DNA of 64,000 nt from JAWWPY01 sp963822825. GTDB lineage: Bacteria; Actinomycetota; Actinomycetes; Streptosporangiales; Streptosporangiaceae. The notes beneath the pieces are model-generated. The model was not told where the DNA came from. It did no database searches and saw only the letters and a list, made by a program, of their open reading frames with translations. A program made the translations under genes and the position numbers. Shown piece after piece: positions 9,003-17,410 of the stretch. The DNA lies in NCBI GenBank assembly GCA_963822825.1, contig CAWGIW010000002.1, positions 124,001 to 188,000 of the forward strand, written 5' to 3'. The first letter of the stretch is position 1. Every line of letters starts with the position of its first letter.

Positions 9003-9989
9003 CCTGGGTCATCTGGCGCCAGTACCGCGTCACCGCGGCCATCGCGGGCGCTATCCTCGCCGCCTTCGCCGTCCTGTTCCTGATCACCGGCCTGCATGAC
9101 GCCGCGCAGTGGCACACCGCGCTCGCCAACTGCGCCAAGAACGGGACCTGCGGCAACCTCTCCCAGAGCGTGTCGCTGGCCGGGCGGCCCGGTGTACACG
9201 CTGACCATTCTCACCCTGGCCGTTCCGCTCCTGTTCGGGATGTTCTGGGGCAGCCCGGCCGTGGCCAGGGAGCGGGAGACCGGGACCGTGCAGTTCGCGT
9301 GGACGCAGTCGGTCATCCGACGGCACTGGCTGTCCGCCAAGACCGGCTGGCTGCTGCTCGCGGGCGCGGTCTTCGGCGGCGCGGTCGCCGGGATCATCAC
9401 CTGGTGGTACGCACCCCTGAACGCGCTCAACCAGAACCAGTTCGCCCAGGGCGCCTTCGACATCCAGGGCATCGTCCCGATCGGGTACGCCGTGTTCGCG
9501 GTGGCGCTCGGGATCACCGCCGGGGCGCTGATCGGCCGGTCGCTGCCGGCGCTCGCGGTAACCGCCGGCGTGTTCCTCGCCGTTCGCCTGGCGGTCACGT
9601 ACTGGGTGCGCGTGCACTACATGCCCGCGGTCACCGCCATCTACAGCGTGACCCAGAACTTCACCGCGAAGGGGGCGTACTGGCCGCTCGCGCACGGCGT
9701 GGTGCTGCCCGGCGGCCAGTTCACCACCAACCTGAGCGTCGGCCCCGGGGAAATAGTCTCGGGCTTCCATGGGCCCACCCTTCCCGCCGCATGCCCGGCA
9801 CCGTCCGGTTCTGGCCAGATGAACTCCACACTCACATGCCTGACGCGCCTCGGCTACCGCTCGTTCACGACCTATCAGCCGGGCTACCGGTTCTGGCCGT
9901 TCCAGTTCATCGAGGCCGGCATCTTCGTGGCCCTCGCCGCCATCCTCGTAGGGGTCACGTTCCTCGTCGTCAGGCGCAGGGACGCCTGA
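8999..9989 (+). CDS. ABC transporter permease, one frameshift
   Basis: Membrane partner of the preceding ATPase. It begins MTWVIWRQYRVT with an N-terminal membrane helix (about residues 14-32). The frame then breaks near 9181-9190 in a GGGCGGCCCGG tract. It resumes with PVYTLTILTLAVPLLFGMFW and continues through about five further hydrophobic segments to VGVTFLVVRRRDA. One extra base explains the break, and both parts align as one about 330-residue ABC-2-like permease. The ATG at 8999 overlaps the ATPase stop. A bias towards aromatic and Gly residues in the extracytoplasmic loop is typical of this poorly characterised actinobacterial family. Confidence 0.82.
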
Positions 9990-10006
9990 CACCGCTGCGA
10001 TATGCC

Positions 10007-10999
10007 TCATCCGGCGACGGCGGCCTCGGCCTGGAATCCCTGCCGCACCACTCCCCACAGCGGCTTGCTCGCATACGGCAGGCAGTCTTCCTTGAAGTAC
10101 CACCAGAAATAACCGCCGGCGTAGTAGGGAAGCCTGATGGCCAGGCCGTAGTAGTGGCGGATCAGCGCCTCCGCCGCGGCCTGGGTCGCCGCGGTGGCCG
10201 GGCTCCTCATGCCGACCTCGCCAAAGCCAAGCAGCGCGTGCGGGTACAGCGCGTGCAGTTCCCGGAAGTACGCCGTCCACCGGCCGGCATCCCCCAAGAG
10301 GCCGCCGCAGCTCTCCGGGTAGTAGGACAGCAGCACATAGTCGAGCCCGTCCCTGACCGCGCGCGGAACATACGCGCGAGAGAAGGCGAGGGGGTCCAGT
10401 TCAGCGGGCCCATCACCGCATCCGGCGTCGTAGAAAAGAGTAAGGGCGGCCCGCTCTCGCGCCGCCGAGACGTCGCGGTACGCGTCGGTGAGCTTCGCGC
10501 GCACCGCCGGGTACGGCCCAGTCCAGTTCCCGTTTACCTCGTTTCCGATCTCCCACAGGTCGATCTGGTTCCGGAACGCGGCCAGATAGGATTTCACCCG
10601 CGCATCGAAGGCCGGCGCGCTGATCTGGGTCTCATCAGAAGAGTCGAGCAATTCGCCCATCAGGTAGCTCACCGGCCGCAAGGCGTGGACCGCGGGCTGG
10701 TAATACCCCGCGGGCTCTGTCACATTGAAGTAAATGCGGGCCGTCGGCGCGTGCGGCAACTGCCGTAAACCGCGAACGATCTGCCTGATACCGGTTATGT
10801 CGTCCACTGTGACCCCGTAGAGCGGACTCGGCAGCGGCCGGGCGAGCGCGGCGGTGATGGGGCGCGCGGCAATGCCAGCTAGTGGTTTTCCCTCCGCCGT
10901 TTTTTCTGCCGCTGGCCGGCCCGGCCCCGCGCATGCTGTCAGCCCGCCCAGCATGGTGCAGGCCGCCAGCACGCTGACAGCAACCGCTGAATGCCTCAT
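10007..10999 (-). CDS. Glycoside-hydrolase-like lipoprotein (clan GH-A fold)
   Basis: A 330-residue secreted protein. The start chosen is the ATG at 10999, because it directly opens a signal peptide ending in the lipobox LTAC; the upstream in-frame ATGs would bury it. The mature part looks like a TIM-barrel glycosidase: LWEIGNEVNG carries the Asn-Glu of the acid/base strand and LLGFGEVGMRS a Glu in the nucleophile position, as in GH39/GH5-like enzymes. The substrate is unknown. It converges with the ABC permease gene, with 17 bp between the stops. Membrane-anchored trimming of an extracellular glycan is the likely job. Confidence 0.75.
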   Translation of the reverse strand: MRHSAVAVSVLAACTMLGGLTACAGPGRPAAEKTAEGKPLAGIAARPITAALARPLPSPLYGVTVDDITGIRQIVRGLRQLPHAPTARIYFNVTEPAGYYQPAVHALRPVSYLMGELLDSSDETQISAPAFDARVKSYLAAFRNQIDLWEIGNEVNGNWTGPYPAVRAKLTDAYRDVSAARERAALTLFYDAGCGDGPAELDPLAFSRAYVPRAVRDGLDYVLLSYYPESCGGLLGDAGRWTAYFRELHALYPHALLGFGEVGMRSPATAATQAAAEALIRHYYGLAIRLPYYAGGYFWWYFKEDCLPYASKPLWGVVRQGFQAEAAVAG

Positions 11000-11145
11000 T
11001 GAGGACCCCACCCCGAAAGCCATGTTATCGCCCAGGCCGGCCAGCCCTGGAGGCCATCCGGCCACGGCCCTCGGGCGTCATGGCGGGCTTAGCATGGATG
11101 TATGCAACGCTCCCCGATCTGGGCCGGGAAGGACGTGGCACGCTC

Positions 11146-12843
11146 ATGTCGGTGACGGGTCCAGAGACCACCGGTTCAGCAGCTACGTCGCGCACCGCGA
11201 TAGTGACCGTCGATGACGATCCGGGGGTGTCCCGTGCGGTCGCCCGCGACCTGCGGCGCCGCTACGGCGAGGACCACCGGATCGTCCGCGCCGAGTCCGG
11301 TGAGGCGGCGCTGGACGCCCTGCGCCAGATGAAGCTCCGCGGCGACCTGGTCGCCCTGATCCTGGCCGACTACCGGATGCCGCAGATGAACGGCATCGAG
11401 TTCCTCGAGCGCGCGATGGATGTGTACCCAGGTGCGCGGCGCGTGCTGCTCACCGCGTACGCCGATACCGGTGCCGCCATCGACGCCATCAACGTGGTCG
11501 ACCTGGACCACTATCTGCTCAAGCCGTGGGACCCACCGGAGGAGAAGCTGTACCCGGTGGTCGACGGGCTGCTAGACGCGTGGCTGGCCTCCGATCACCG
11601 GCCGGTCCCCGAGACGAAGATCGTCGGCCACCGGTGGTCGGCGCGCTCGTCGGAGGTCCGCGAGTTTCTCGCCCGCAACCAGGTGCCCTACCGCTGGTAT
11701 GCCTCTGACGAGCCGGAAGGGCAGCGACTGCTGGCCGCCGCTGGAGCCGACGGGCTCACTCTCCCGGTCGTGATCGCGCCGGACGCCGATCCACTGGTAG
11801 CACCCAGCGACGCCGAACTGGCGCGCCACGTGGGGCTGGCCACCACGCCGTCCAAGGACTTCTACGACCTCATCGTCATCGGCGGCGGGCCGGCTGGCCT
11901 GGGCGCTGCGGTGTACGGCGCGTCCGAGGGCCTGCGCACGGTGCTCGTCGAGCGCACCGCGACCGGCGGCCAGGCGGGCCAGAGCTCGCGGATCGAGAAC
12001 TATCTCGGCTTCCCTGACGGGGTGTCGGGGGCACAACTGACCGACCGAGCCCGGCGGCAGGCCATCAAGTTCGGGGCCGAGGTGCTCACCACGCGCGACG
12101 TGACCGCCCTGGAGGTCAACGGCTCGGCGCGCACCGTCCGCTTCGCCGACGGCAGCCGGATCGACGCGCACGCCGTCATCCTGGCCACCGGAGTCTCCTA
12201 CCGGCAACTGCAGGCGCCCGGACTGGGCGACATGACCGGCCGCGGGGTCTACTACGGGTCAGCGCTGACCGAGGCGGCCAACTGCAAAGACCAGGACATC
12301 TTTATCGTCGGCGGCGCCAACTCCGCCGGGCAGGCCGCCGTCTACCTGGCCCGGCAGGCCAAATCGGTGACGATCCTGGTCCGCGGGCCGTCGCTGGAGA
12401 GGTCGATGTCCTACTACCTCATCCAGCAGATCAACGGCCTCCCGCGAATCTCGGTCCGCACCTGCACCGAGGTCATCGAGGCCCGCGGCGACGGCCACCT
12501 GGAGGGCCTGACGCTGCGCAACACCGCCACCGGCGAGACCGAGACGGTCGGCACGCAATGGATTTTCCTTTTCATCGGCGCGGCGCCGCTGACCGACTGG
12601 CTGGACGGTGTCGTTGAGCGGGATGAAAGGGGCTTTGTGGTGGCCGGCCCTGATCTCTCCGTCGAGGGGGAACGGCCACGGGGCTGGGAGCTGGACCGAG
12701 CGCCCTATCACCTGGAAACCAGCGTGCCCGGCATTTTCGTGGCCGGCGATGCACGGGCCGAGTCGGCCAAGCGGGTGGCCTCCGCCGTCGGGGAGGGCGC
12801 CATGGCCGTCATGCTGGTCCACCGTTACCTGGAGAAGCTGTGA
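11146..12843 (+). CDS. Response regulator fused to thioredoxin-reductase-like flavoprotein
   Basis: A 565-residue fusion. Residues 17-140 are a receiver domain with the acidic cluster D23-D25, phospho-acceptor D75 in LADYRMPQMNG and a Lys in LLKPWDPP. A thioredoxin-like segment follows (about 165-225), then an FAD/NAD(P) reductase with GGGPAGLG (about 246) and GGANSAGQAA (about 388). The redox-active CxxC of true thioredoxin reductases is missing: the position reads SALTEAANCKDQD, so it cannot be a normal disulfide reductase. The ATG at 11146 has GGAAGGA 12 bp upstream. It overlaps the kinase gene behind it, so phosphorylation by that kinase controlling the flavin domain is a reasonable inference. 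The fusion family is known in bacteria, but its reaction is not. Confidence 0.88.
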   Translation: MSVTGPETTGSAATSRTAIVTVDDDPGVSRAVARDLRRRYGEDHRIVRAESGEAALDALRQMKLRGDLVALILADYRMPQMNGIEFLERAMDVYPGARRVLLTAYADTGAAIDAINVVDLDHYLLKPWDPPEEKLYPVVDGLLDAWLASDHRPVPETKIVGHRWSARSSEVREFLARNQVPYRWYASDEPEGQRLLAAAGADGLTLPVVIAPDADPLVAPSDAELARHVGLATTPSKDFYDLIVIGGGPAGLGAAVYGASEGLRTVLVERTATGGQAGQSSRIENYLGFPDGVSGAQLTDRARRQAIKFGAEVLTTRDVTALEVNGSARTVRFADGSRIDAHAVILATGVSYRQLQAPGLGDMTGRGVYYGSALTEAANCKDQDIFIVGGANSAGQAAVYLARQAKSVTILVRGPSLERSMSYYLIQQINGLPRISVRTCTEVIEARGDGHLEGLTLRNTATGETETVGTQWIFLFIGAAPLTDWLDGVVERDERGFVVAGPDLSVEGERPRGWELDRAPYHLETSVPGIFVAGDARAESAKRVASAVGEGAMAVMLVHRYLEKL

Positions 12844-14282
12844 CCGAAACGACGCAGTCCATGCCCTGCAGCCCTGATGAGCTGCGCACGCTCTTCCTGT
12901 TCGAGAAGCTGACCGGCGACCAGCTCGACTGGCTGTGCCGTTCTGGGCACGTGGAGCTCATCCCGGCCGGGCCGGTGTTCACCGAAGGCGACCCGGCGAC
13001 CTGCTTCTACGTGCTGCTCGAGGGCACTCTCGTGATGTCGCGCCGGGTCGGGGCCGACGACGTCGAGGTGACCCGCTCGTCCAATCCCGGTGTGTATGCC
13101 GGGGCGTTCCGGGCGTACATCCCCGACCACGCGCAGCAGACGTACGCCAACTCGGTGCGGGTGACGGTGCCCTCACGCTTCTACGTGCTCGACGCCGACA
13201 AGTTCGCCTGGATGATGCGCGACTGGTTCCCGATGGCCGTGCATATGCTGGAGGGCCTGTTCTTCGGCATGCAGAACACCCAGCAGGCCGTCGGCCAGCG
13301 GGAACGGCTGCTCGCGCTGGGCTCGCTGTCGGCTGGCCTGACCCACGAGCTGAACAATCCGGCCGCCGCCGCGGTGCGCGCGACGTCGGCGCTGCGCGAG
13401 CGGGTCGCCGGGATGCGGCACAAGCTGGGCATGATCGCGGCCGGCCCCTTCGACCGGGCCGCGCTCGAGGCGCTGGTCCGGCTGCAGGAGGACGCCGCGG
13501 AACGCGTCTCCAAGGCCCCAACGCTGAGTCCCATGGAGGCGTCCGACCGCGAGGACGTGATCGGTGACTGGCTGGAATCCCACGGCATCCCCGGCGGCTG
13601 GGAACTCGCACCCACGTTCGTCCAGGCCGGCCTGGATACCGACTGGCTGGAGCAGGTCGCGGCCACCGTTGACGTCGCAGGCCAGACGTGTGAAGGCGCG
13701 ATACGGTGGCTGAACTACACAGTCGAGACCGAACTGCTGATGAACGAGATCGAGGACTCGACCAACCGGATCTCCGTCCTGGTGGGCGCGGCCAAGCAGT
13801 ACTCCCAGCTGGACCGGGCCCCGTACCGGGTCCTCGACGTGCACGAGTTGCTGGACAGCACGCTGCTGATGCTGAGCAGGAAACTCGAAGGGATCACCGT
13901 GGTCAAGGATTACGACCGCAGCCTGCCGCCGATCCCGGTCTACGCCGCCGAGCTGAACCAGGTCTGGACGAACCTGGTCGACAACGCGGTCCAGGCGATG
14001 AACGGCGAGGGGACGCTGACCGTGCGCACCGCGCTGGACCGCGACCAGTTCCTCGTCGAGATTGGCGACACCGGCCCGGGGGTGGCGCCAGAGATCCGCG
14101 ACCGGATCTTTGAGCCGTTCTTCACCACAAAACCGGTGGGCGAGGGCACCGGGCTCGGGCTCGACATCTCCTGGCGGGTCATCGTGAACAAGCACCACGG
14201 GGATCTGCAGGTGGAGTCCGTGCCGGGAGACACCCGCTTCCGGGTGCACCTGCCACTGACCGCCCCGGCCGAGGAGACCTGA
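12840..14282 (+). CDS. Cyclic-nucleotide-binding-domain sensor histidine kinase
   Basis: A 480-residue soluble kinase. Residues about 15-135 form a cNMP-binding/CRP-like sensor domain (EKLTGDQLDWL, GPVFTEGDPATCFYVLLEG). The H-box LGSLSAGLTHELNNPAAAAV has its His near residue 170. The ATPase domain has the N-box NLVDNAVQAM, G1 IGDTGPGV, F-box FEPFFTTK and G2 GTGLGLDISW. There is no membrane segment. The GTG start overlaps the reductase stop and the end overlaps the zinc-finger gene, giving a tightly coupled operon. Expected partner: the receiver domain of the upstream fusion protein. Confidence 0.92.
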   Translation: MTETTQSMPCSPDELRTLFLFEKLTGDQLDWLCRSGHVELIPAGPVFTEGDPATCFYVLLEGTLVMSRRVGADDVEVTRSSNPGVYAGAFRAYIPDHAQQTYANSVRVTVPSRFYVLDADKFAWMMRDWFPMAVHMLEGLFFGMQNTQQAVGQRERLLALGSLSAGLTHELNNPAAAAVRATSALRERVAGMRHKLGMIAAGPFDRAALEALVRLQEDAAERVSKAPTLSPMEASDREDVIGDWLESHGIPGGWELAPTFVQAGLDTDWLEQVAATVDVAGQTCEGAIRWLNYTVETELLMNEIEDSTNRISVLVGAAKQYSQLDRAPYRVLDVHELLDSTLLMLSRKLEGITVVKDYDRSLPPIPVYAAELNQVWTNLVDNAVQAMNGEGTLTVRTALDRDQFLVEIGDTGPGVAPEIRDRIFEPFFTTKPVGEGTGLGLDISWRVIVNKHHGDLQVESVPGDTRFRVHLPLTAPAEET

Positions 14283-14635
14283 TGACCGCGGAAGCCGTGC
14301 CCGGGATCAATCCGTCGGTCCCGCCGAGCGGAACTGGCTGCCTGGAGTGTGACGCCGCCGGCGGATGGTGGCTGCACCTGCGCCGGTGCGCCGAGTGCGG
14401 GCACATCGGCTGCTGCGATAACTCACCGGCGCAGCACGCGACCGCTCACTGGACCGCTACCGGGCACCCGATCATCCGCAGCTTCGAGCCGGGTGAAGAC
14501 TGGTTCTGGAGCTACCAGACCGAGGACTACTACGACGGGCCGCCGCTGGCCCCGCCGGAGCATCACCCGCTCGATCAGCCGGTTCCCGGTCCGGCCGGCC
14601 GGGTGCCGCACGGCTGGCAAAGCCAGCTCCACTGA
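14282..14635 (+). CDS. UBP-type zinc finger protein
   Basis: A 117-residue protein whose residues 17-75 form a UBP-type zinc finger. Metal ligands visible are C20, C23, C36, C39, C44, C45, H52 and H56, in GCLECDAAGG, CAECGHIGCC and HATAHW. The finger binds ubiquitin C-termini in eukaryotes, but its bacterial role is not established. The ATG at 14282 shares its A with the kinase stop, so it belongs to the redox-signalling operon. It could recognise a protein C-terminus or sense redox state through its Cys pairs; both are inference. Confidence 0.88.
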   Translation: MTAEAVPGINPSVPPSGTGCLECDAAGGWWLHLRRCAECGHIGCCDNSPAQHATAHWTATGHPIIRSFEPGEDWFWSYQTEDYYDGPPLAPPEHHPLDQPVPGPAGRVPHGWQSQLH

Positions 14636-14698
14636 GCTAGCTGAACCCAGGGCCACCTGAAACACAGGGCCACCTGGAACACTGAGGGGCGTGAGGTC

Positions 14699-15298
14699 AT
14701 GGGCATCGTGTCCCGCGGTTTCTCCGGGCGCAGGCGCGGGGCCGACGAGAAGCTACCGCCGGGCCAGTACCTGGTGACCGACTTCCCGGTGCTTTCCGCC
14801 GGGCCCACTCCCCGGGTCAAACTGGACTCGTGGGAGCTGCGGATCAGGACCGAGACCGGGCAGTCCAAGAGCTGGGACTGGGCCGCGTTCCGCGCGTTGC
14901 CGCAGGAGGACATCACCGTCGATATCCATTGCGTGACCAAGTGGTCCAAGCTCGGCACCACCTGGCGTGGCGTGTCACTGGATACGCTGCTCGACGGGGT
15001 GGAGACGGCCGCCGAGTTCGCGCTGGCCCGCTCCTACGGCGGCTACACGACCAACCTGCCGCTGGCCGACCTGCGCGACGGGCAGGCCTGGATCGCCTTC
15101 AGCTATGACCGCGAGGACCTGGAGCCCGAGCACGGCGGCCCGGCCCGGCTGCTCGTGCCGCATCTGTACCTGTGGAAGTCGGCGAAGTGGGTCCAGGGCA
15201 TCGACCTGCTCCGCAAGGACGAGCCCGGGTTCTGGGAGAGCCTCGGCTATCACAACTACGGAGACCCATGGCGCGAGCAGCGGTACTGGGGCGACTGA
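14699..15298 (+). CDS. Sulfite-oxidase-like molybdopterin oxidoreductase
   Basis: A 199-residue protein of the sulfite oxidase/YedY molybdopterin fold. Visible elements are PGQYLVTDFPVLSAGPTP at the N-terminus, the Mo-ligand Cys C78 in DIHCVTKWSKLGTTW, and PHLYLWKSAKW with WVQGIDLL near the end. There is no Tat signal, so unlike MsrP it should act in the cytosol. The start follows GAGGGG at 14684-14689. The next gene, an FAD/NAD reductase, overlaps it by 31 bp and is the obvious electron partner. The substrate is unknown: sulfite, a sulfoxide or an N-oxide are possible. Confidence 0.88.
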   Translation: MGIVSRGFSGRRRGADEKLPPGQYLVTDFPVLSAGPTPRVKLDSWELRIRTETGQSKSWDWAAFRALPQEDITVDIHCVTKWSKLGTTWRGVSLDTLLDGVETAAEFALARSYGGYTTNLPLADLRDGQAWIAFSYDREDLEPEHGGPARLLVPHLYLWKSAKWVQGIDLLRKDEPGFWESLGYHNYGDPWREQRYWGD

Positions 15299-16023
15299 CC
15301 TGGCAGGTCGGGACCGTCACGGCGGTCCGCGAGGAGACCCCGACCGCGCGCACGATCGGCCTCGACGTGCCTGGCTGGCCCGGGCATCAGGCCGGCCAGC
15401 ACGTGGACGTGCGGCTGACCGCGCCGGACGGGTACTCGGCACAGCGGTCCTACTCGATCGCCTCGCCGCCCGGCGGCTCGCAGCTCGAGCTCACCGTGCA
15501 GCGCCTGCCGGACGGCGAAGTCTCGTCCTACCTGGCCGACGTGCTGGCCCCCGGCGATCCGCTGGAGCTGCGCGGGCCGATCGGCGGCTGGTTCGTCTGG
15601 AATCCCGCGGATGACGGGCCGGTCCTGCTGGTGGCCGGCGGTAGCGGTGTGGTCCCCCTGATGGCGATGATCCGCACCCGGGCCGCGAGCGGCAGCCCCG
15701 CGCCATTCCGGCTCGTCTACTCGGTGCGCGAGCCTGACACCGTGCTCTACGCCGGCGAGCTGGCCGGCCGTGCGACGGCGGACGCCGGCCTCGACGTGAC
15801 CTACGTCTACACCCGGTCCACCCCGCCGGGGTGGCCCATGCCCACGGGCCGGATCAACGCCGACATCCTCACCGCTGGCCAGGCCGCGCGGCCCGGGCTC
15901 GCGGTCTTCGTCTGCGGCCCGACCGGATTCGTGGAGGCGGCCGCGGACCTGCTCGTGGACGCCGGCTACGAATCGCGGACGATCAAGACCGAACGATTCG
16001 GACCCTCTGGAGGCCAGCAATGA
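15268..16023 (+). CDS. Ferredoxin-reductase-like FAD/NAD(P) oxidoreductase
   Basis: A 251-residue FNR-type flavoprotein. The FAD domain holds QRSYSIASPP, the NAD(P) domain GGSGVVPLMAM, and the C-terminal CGPTGFVEAAA completes the fold. No plant-type 2Fe-2S domain follows, so electrons probably go straight to the molybdenum partner or through a small carrier. The ATG at 15268 lies inside the upstream gene (31-bp overlap). Longer in-frame starts would cut further into that gene and are less likely. It overlaps the DUF6510 gene by ATGA, fixing a three-gene operon. Confidence 0.9.
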   Translation: MARAAVLGRLTWQVGTVTAVREETPTARTIGLDVPGWPGHQAGQHVDVRLTAPDGYSAQRSYSIASPPGGSQLELTVQRLPDGEVSSYLADVLAPGDPLELRGPIGGWFVWNPADDGPVLLVAGGSGVVPLMAMIRTRAASGSPAPFRLVYSVREPDTVLYAGELAGRATADAGLDVTYVYTRSTPPGWPMPTGRINADILTAGQAARPGLAVFVCGPTGFVEAAADLLVDAGYESRTIKTERFGPSGGQQ

Positions 16024-16283
16024 ACGAGCACCTCGACGGGAACGTGCTGGCCGGGGCGCTGCGCGAGCTGTTCACCGTTGACATCACCACGGCCATGGGG
16101 CAATGTGTCTCCTGCGGGACCGCCAGCGCGATGGGGCAGGCCCGCGTGTACGCGGACGCTCCGGGCATGATCGCGCGCTGCCCCACCTGCGACGAGGTGG
16201 TCCTCCGGCTGGTCCGCTCCCCCGACCGGGCCTGGCTCGACCTGCGCGGTCTGAGCTACCTCCAGGTGCAGATGCCGGCGTAA
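16020..16283 (+). CDS. DUF6510 family small zinc-ribbon-like protein
   Basis: An 87-residue protein with two Cys pairs, CVSCG (about residues 28-32) and CPTCDE (about 56-61), spaced like a zinc ribbon or a small redox carrier. It ends in a short Leu/Gln-rich tail. It starts inside the stop of the flavin reductase gene. Members of this family are regularly encoded next to sulfite-oxidase-like and ferredoxin-reductase-like genes in actinobacteria, so it may link or assemble the pair. The biochemical role is not known. Confidence 0.8.
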   Translation: MNEHLDGNVLAGALRELFTVDITTAMGQCVSCGTASAMGQARVYADAPGMIARCPTCDEVVLRLVRSPDRAWLDLRGLSYLQVQMPA

Positions 16284-16317
16284 CCGCTTCGGGGGGGCCG
16301 GACGTTAGGGTGAGACC

Positions 16318-16986
16318 GTGACCAACCTCCCCGAACCTCCGGGCCAGCGTCATCTCCGGGTCTCCGACGCCGACCGGGAGCAGGCCGCCGACGTGCTGCG
16401 GACGGCCGCCGGCGACGGCCGGCTGACCCTGGATGAACTCGATGAGCGGCTCGCCGTGGCCTACGGGGCGAAGACCTACGCCGACCTCGAGGCCGTCACC
16501 AGTGACCTGCCCGGTACGGGTGTCTCCGCCCCCGCGGCCGCGGCCAGCGGGCGTTTCCCGGCCGCGCGCATCGGGGGCACGCCCGGGGTGACCTTTGCGA
16601 TCGCCATCATGAGCGGGGCGCGGCGGGCCGGGCACTGGGTAGTCCCCCAGCGCTTCACCTGCTTCGCCCTGATGGGCGGGGTCGAACTCGACCTGCGGGA
16701 GGCGCAGTTCAGCGAGCGAGAGGTGACCATCCAGGCGTTCTGCCTCATGGGTGGGGTCTGCATCATCGCGCCGGATGACATCGAGGTCGACGTGTCCGGC
16801 ATCGGGATCATGGGCGGCTTCGACCACGCGGCCAGCGCGCCGGGGCTTCCCGGCGCGCCGCGGGTCAAGGTGGTCGGCCTGGCCCTGATGGGCGGGGTGG
16901 AGGTCAAGCGCAAACCACGGCGGTCGCCGCGGACGGGCGGCACGGCCACCGTCGAGGCCGACGAGCGGCGGCAGATCGACGACTGA
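16318..16986 (+). CDS. DUF1707 SHOCT-like domain protein with LiaF-like C-terminus
   Basis: A 222-residue soluble protein. Residues 13-65 are the DUF1707 domain (HLRVSDADREQAADVLRTA, GRLTLDELDERLAVAY), short helices common in actinobacteria. The C-terminal half has repeated MGG turns (ALMGGVELDLREAQF, LMGGVCIIAPDDIEVDV), the beta-helix pattern of the LiaF/VraT-type cell-wall-stress domain. The start is a GTG at 16318. It follows the molybdopterin operon by 34 bp but may have its own promoter. A role in envelope-stress sensing is family-based inference. Confidence 0.85.
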   Translation: MTNLPEPPGQRHLRVSDADREQAADVLRTAAGDGRLTLDELDERLAVAYGAKTYADLEAVTSDLPGTGVSAPAAAASGRFPAARIGGTPGVTFAIAIMSGARRAGHWVVPQRFTCFALMGGVELDLREAQFSEREVTIQAFCLMGGVCIIAPDDIEVDVSGIGIMGGFDHAASAPGLPGAPRVKVVGLALMGGVEVKRKPRRSPRTGGTATVEADERRQIDD

Positions 16987-17410
16987 TCCGGGCCAGGCCC
17001 GGGCGGCGGTGGGATCTAGCAGACATTCTTGGCCGGGCATAACCGGAGGCGGCATCCGGGTTATACCGGGCGACTTTCCGGAGTACAGGACGGAAACCCG
17101 ACGAGCCGTCCGGGCGCCCAGTTGGCGTCCGCCCCGGACCCGCCGTCAGCAACGGCTGGCGCCATTCCCCATGGCGTCGAGGAGGTCCTCATCATGAAGC
17201 TCAGCTCACGGTTCGCTGACCTGGCTGGTGCTCGCTGACGCGGCCGCCTGACCATGCGGCTCGGCCGGCCGCCGAAGGCTATTTCCGGGCCGCCGCCGAG
17301 CCGTTGTGCTGATCCTTCCGTCCGCGTTCGCCTACCCCCCGGCCAAACGGAATACTGGCTCCCGACCGGAACGGGGCATCGGAGCCCCCATTTAGCCAGG
17401 GAGCGAGATC
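16987..17410. other. 424-bp stretch with only a 14-codon ORF
   Basis: A short palindrome, CCGGGCCAGGCCCGG (about 16987-17002), may end the DUF1707 transcript, though no T-run follows. Two Gly/Pro-rich stretches have no coding signature in any frame. The one item of note is the mini-ORF at 17194. AGGGAG at 17398-17403 belongs to the next gene. Confidence 0.5.
17194..17238 (+). CDS. Possible 14-residue leader peptide
   Basis: ATG at 17194 is preceded by GAGGAGG (about 17179-17185), one of the strongest ribosome-binding sites in the window. It encodes MKLSSRFADLAGAR and then a stop. The peptide has no recognisable domain. It could be a leader for the S53 peptidase gene 170 bp downstream, or the start of a gene lost by frameshift: no continuation with coding character was found in the other frames. 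Only the ribosome site supports it. Confidence 0.35.
   Translation: MKLSSRFADLAGAR

Noticed and set aside
3135..9989. Programmed ribosomal frameshifting in wecB, NlpC/P60 or the permease
   Set aside because: No slippery heptamer or downstream structure recurs at the breaks, and the families are not known for recoding; only the transposase has a classic A5G slip site.
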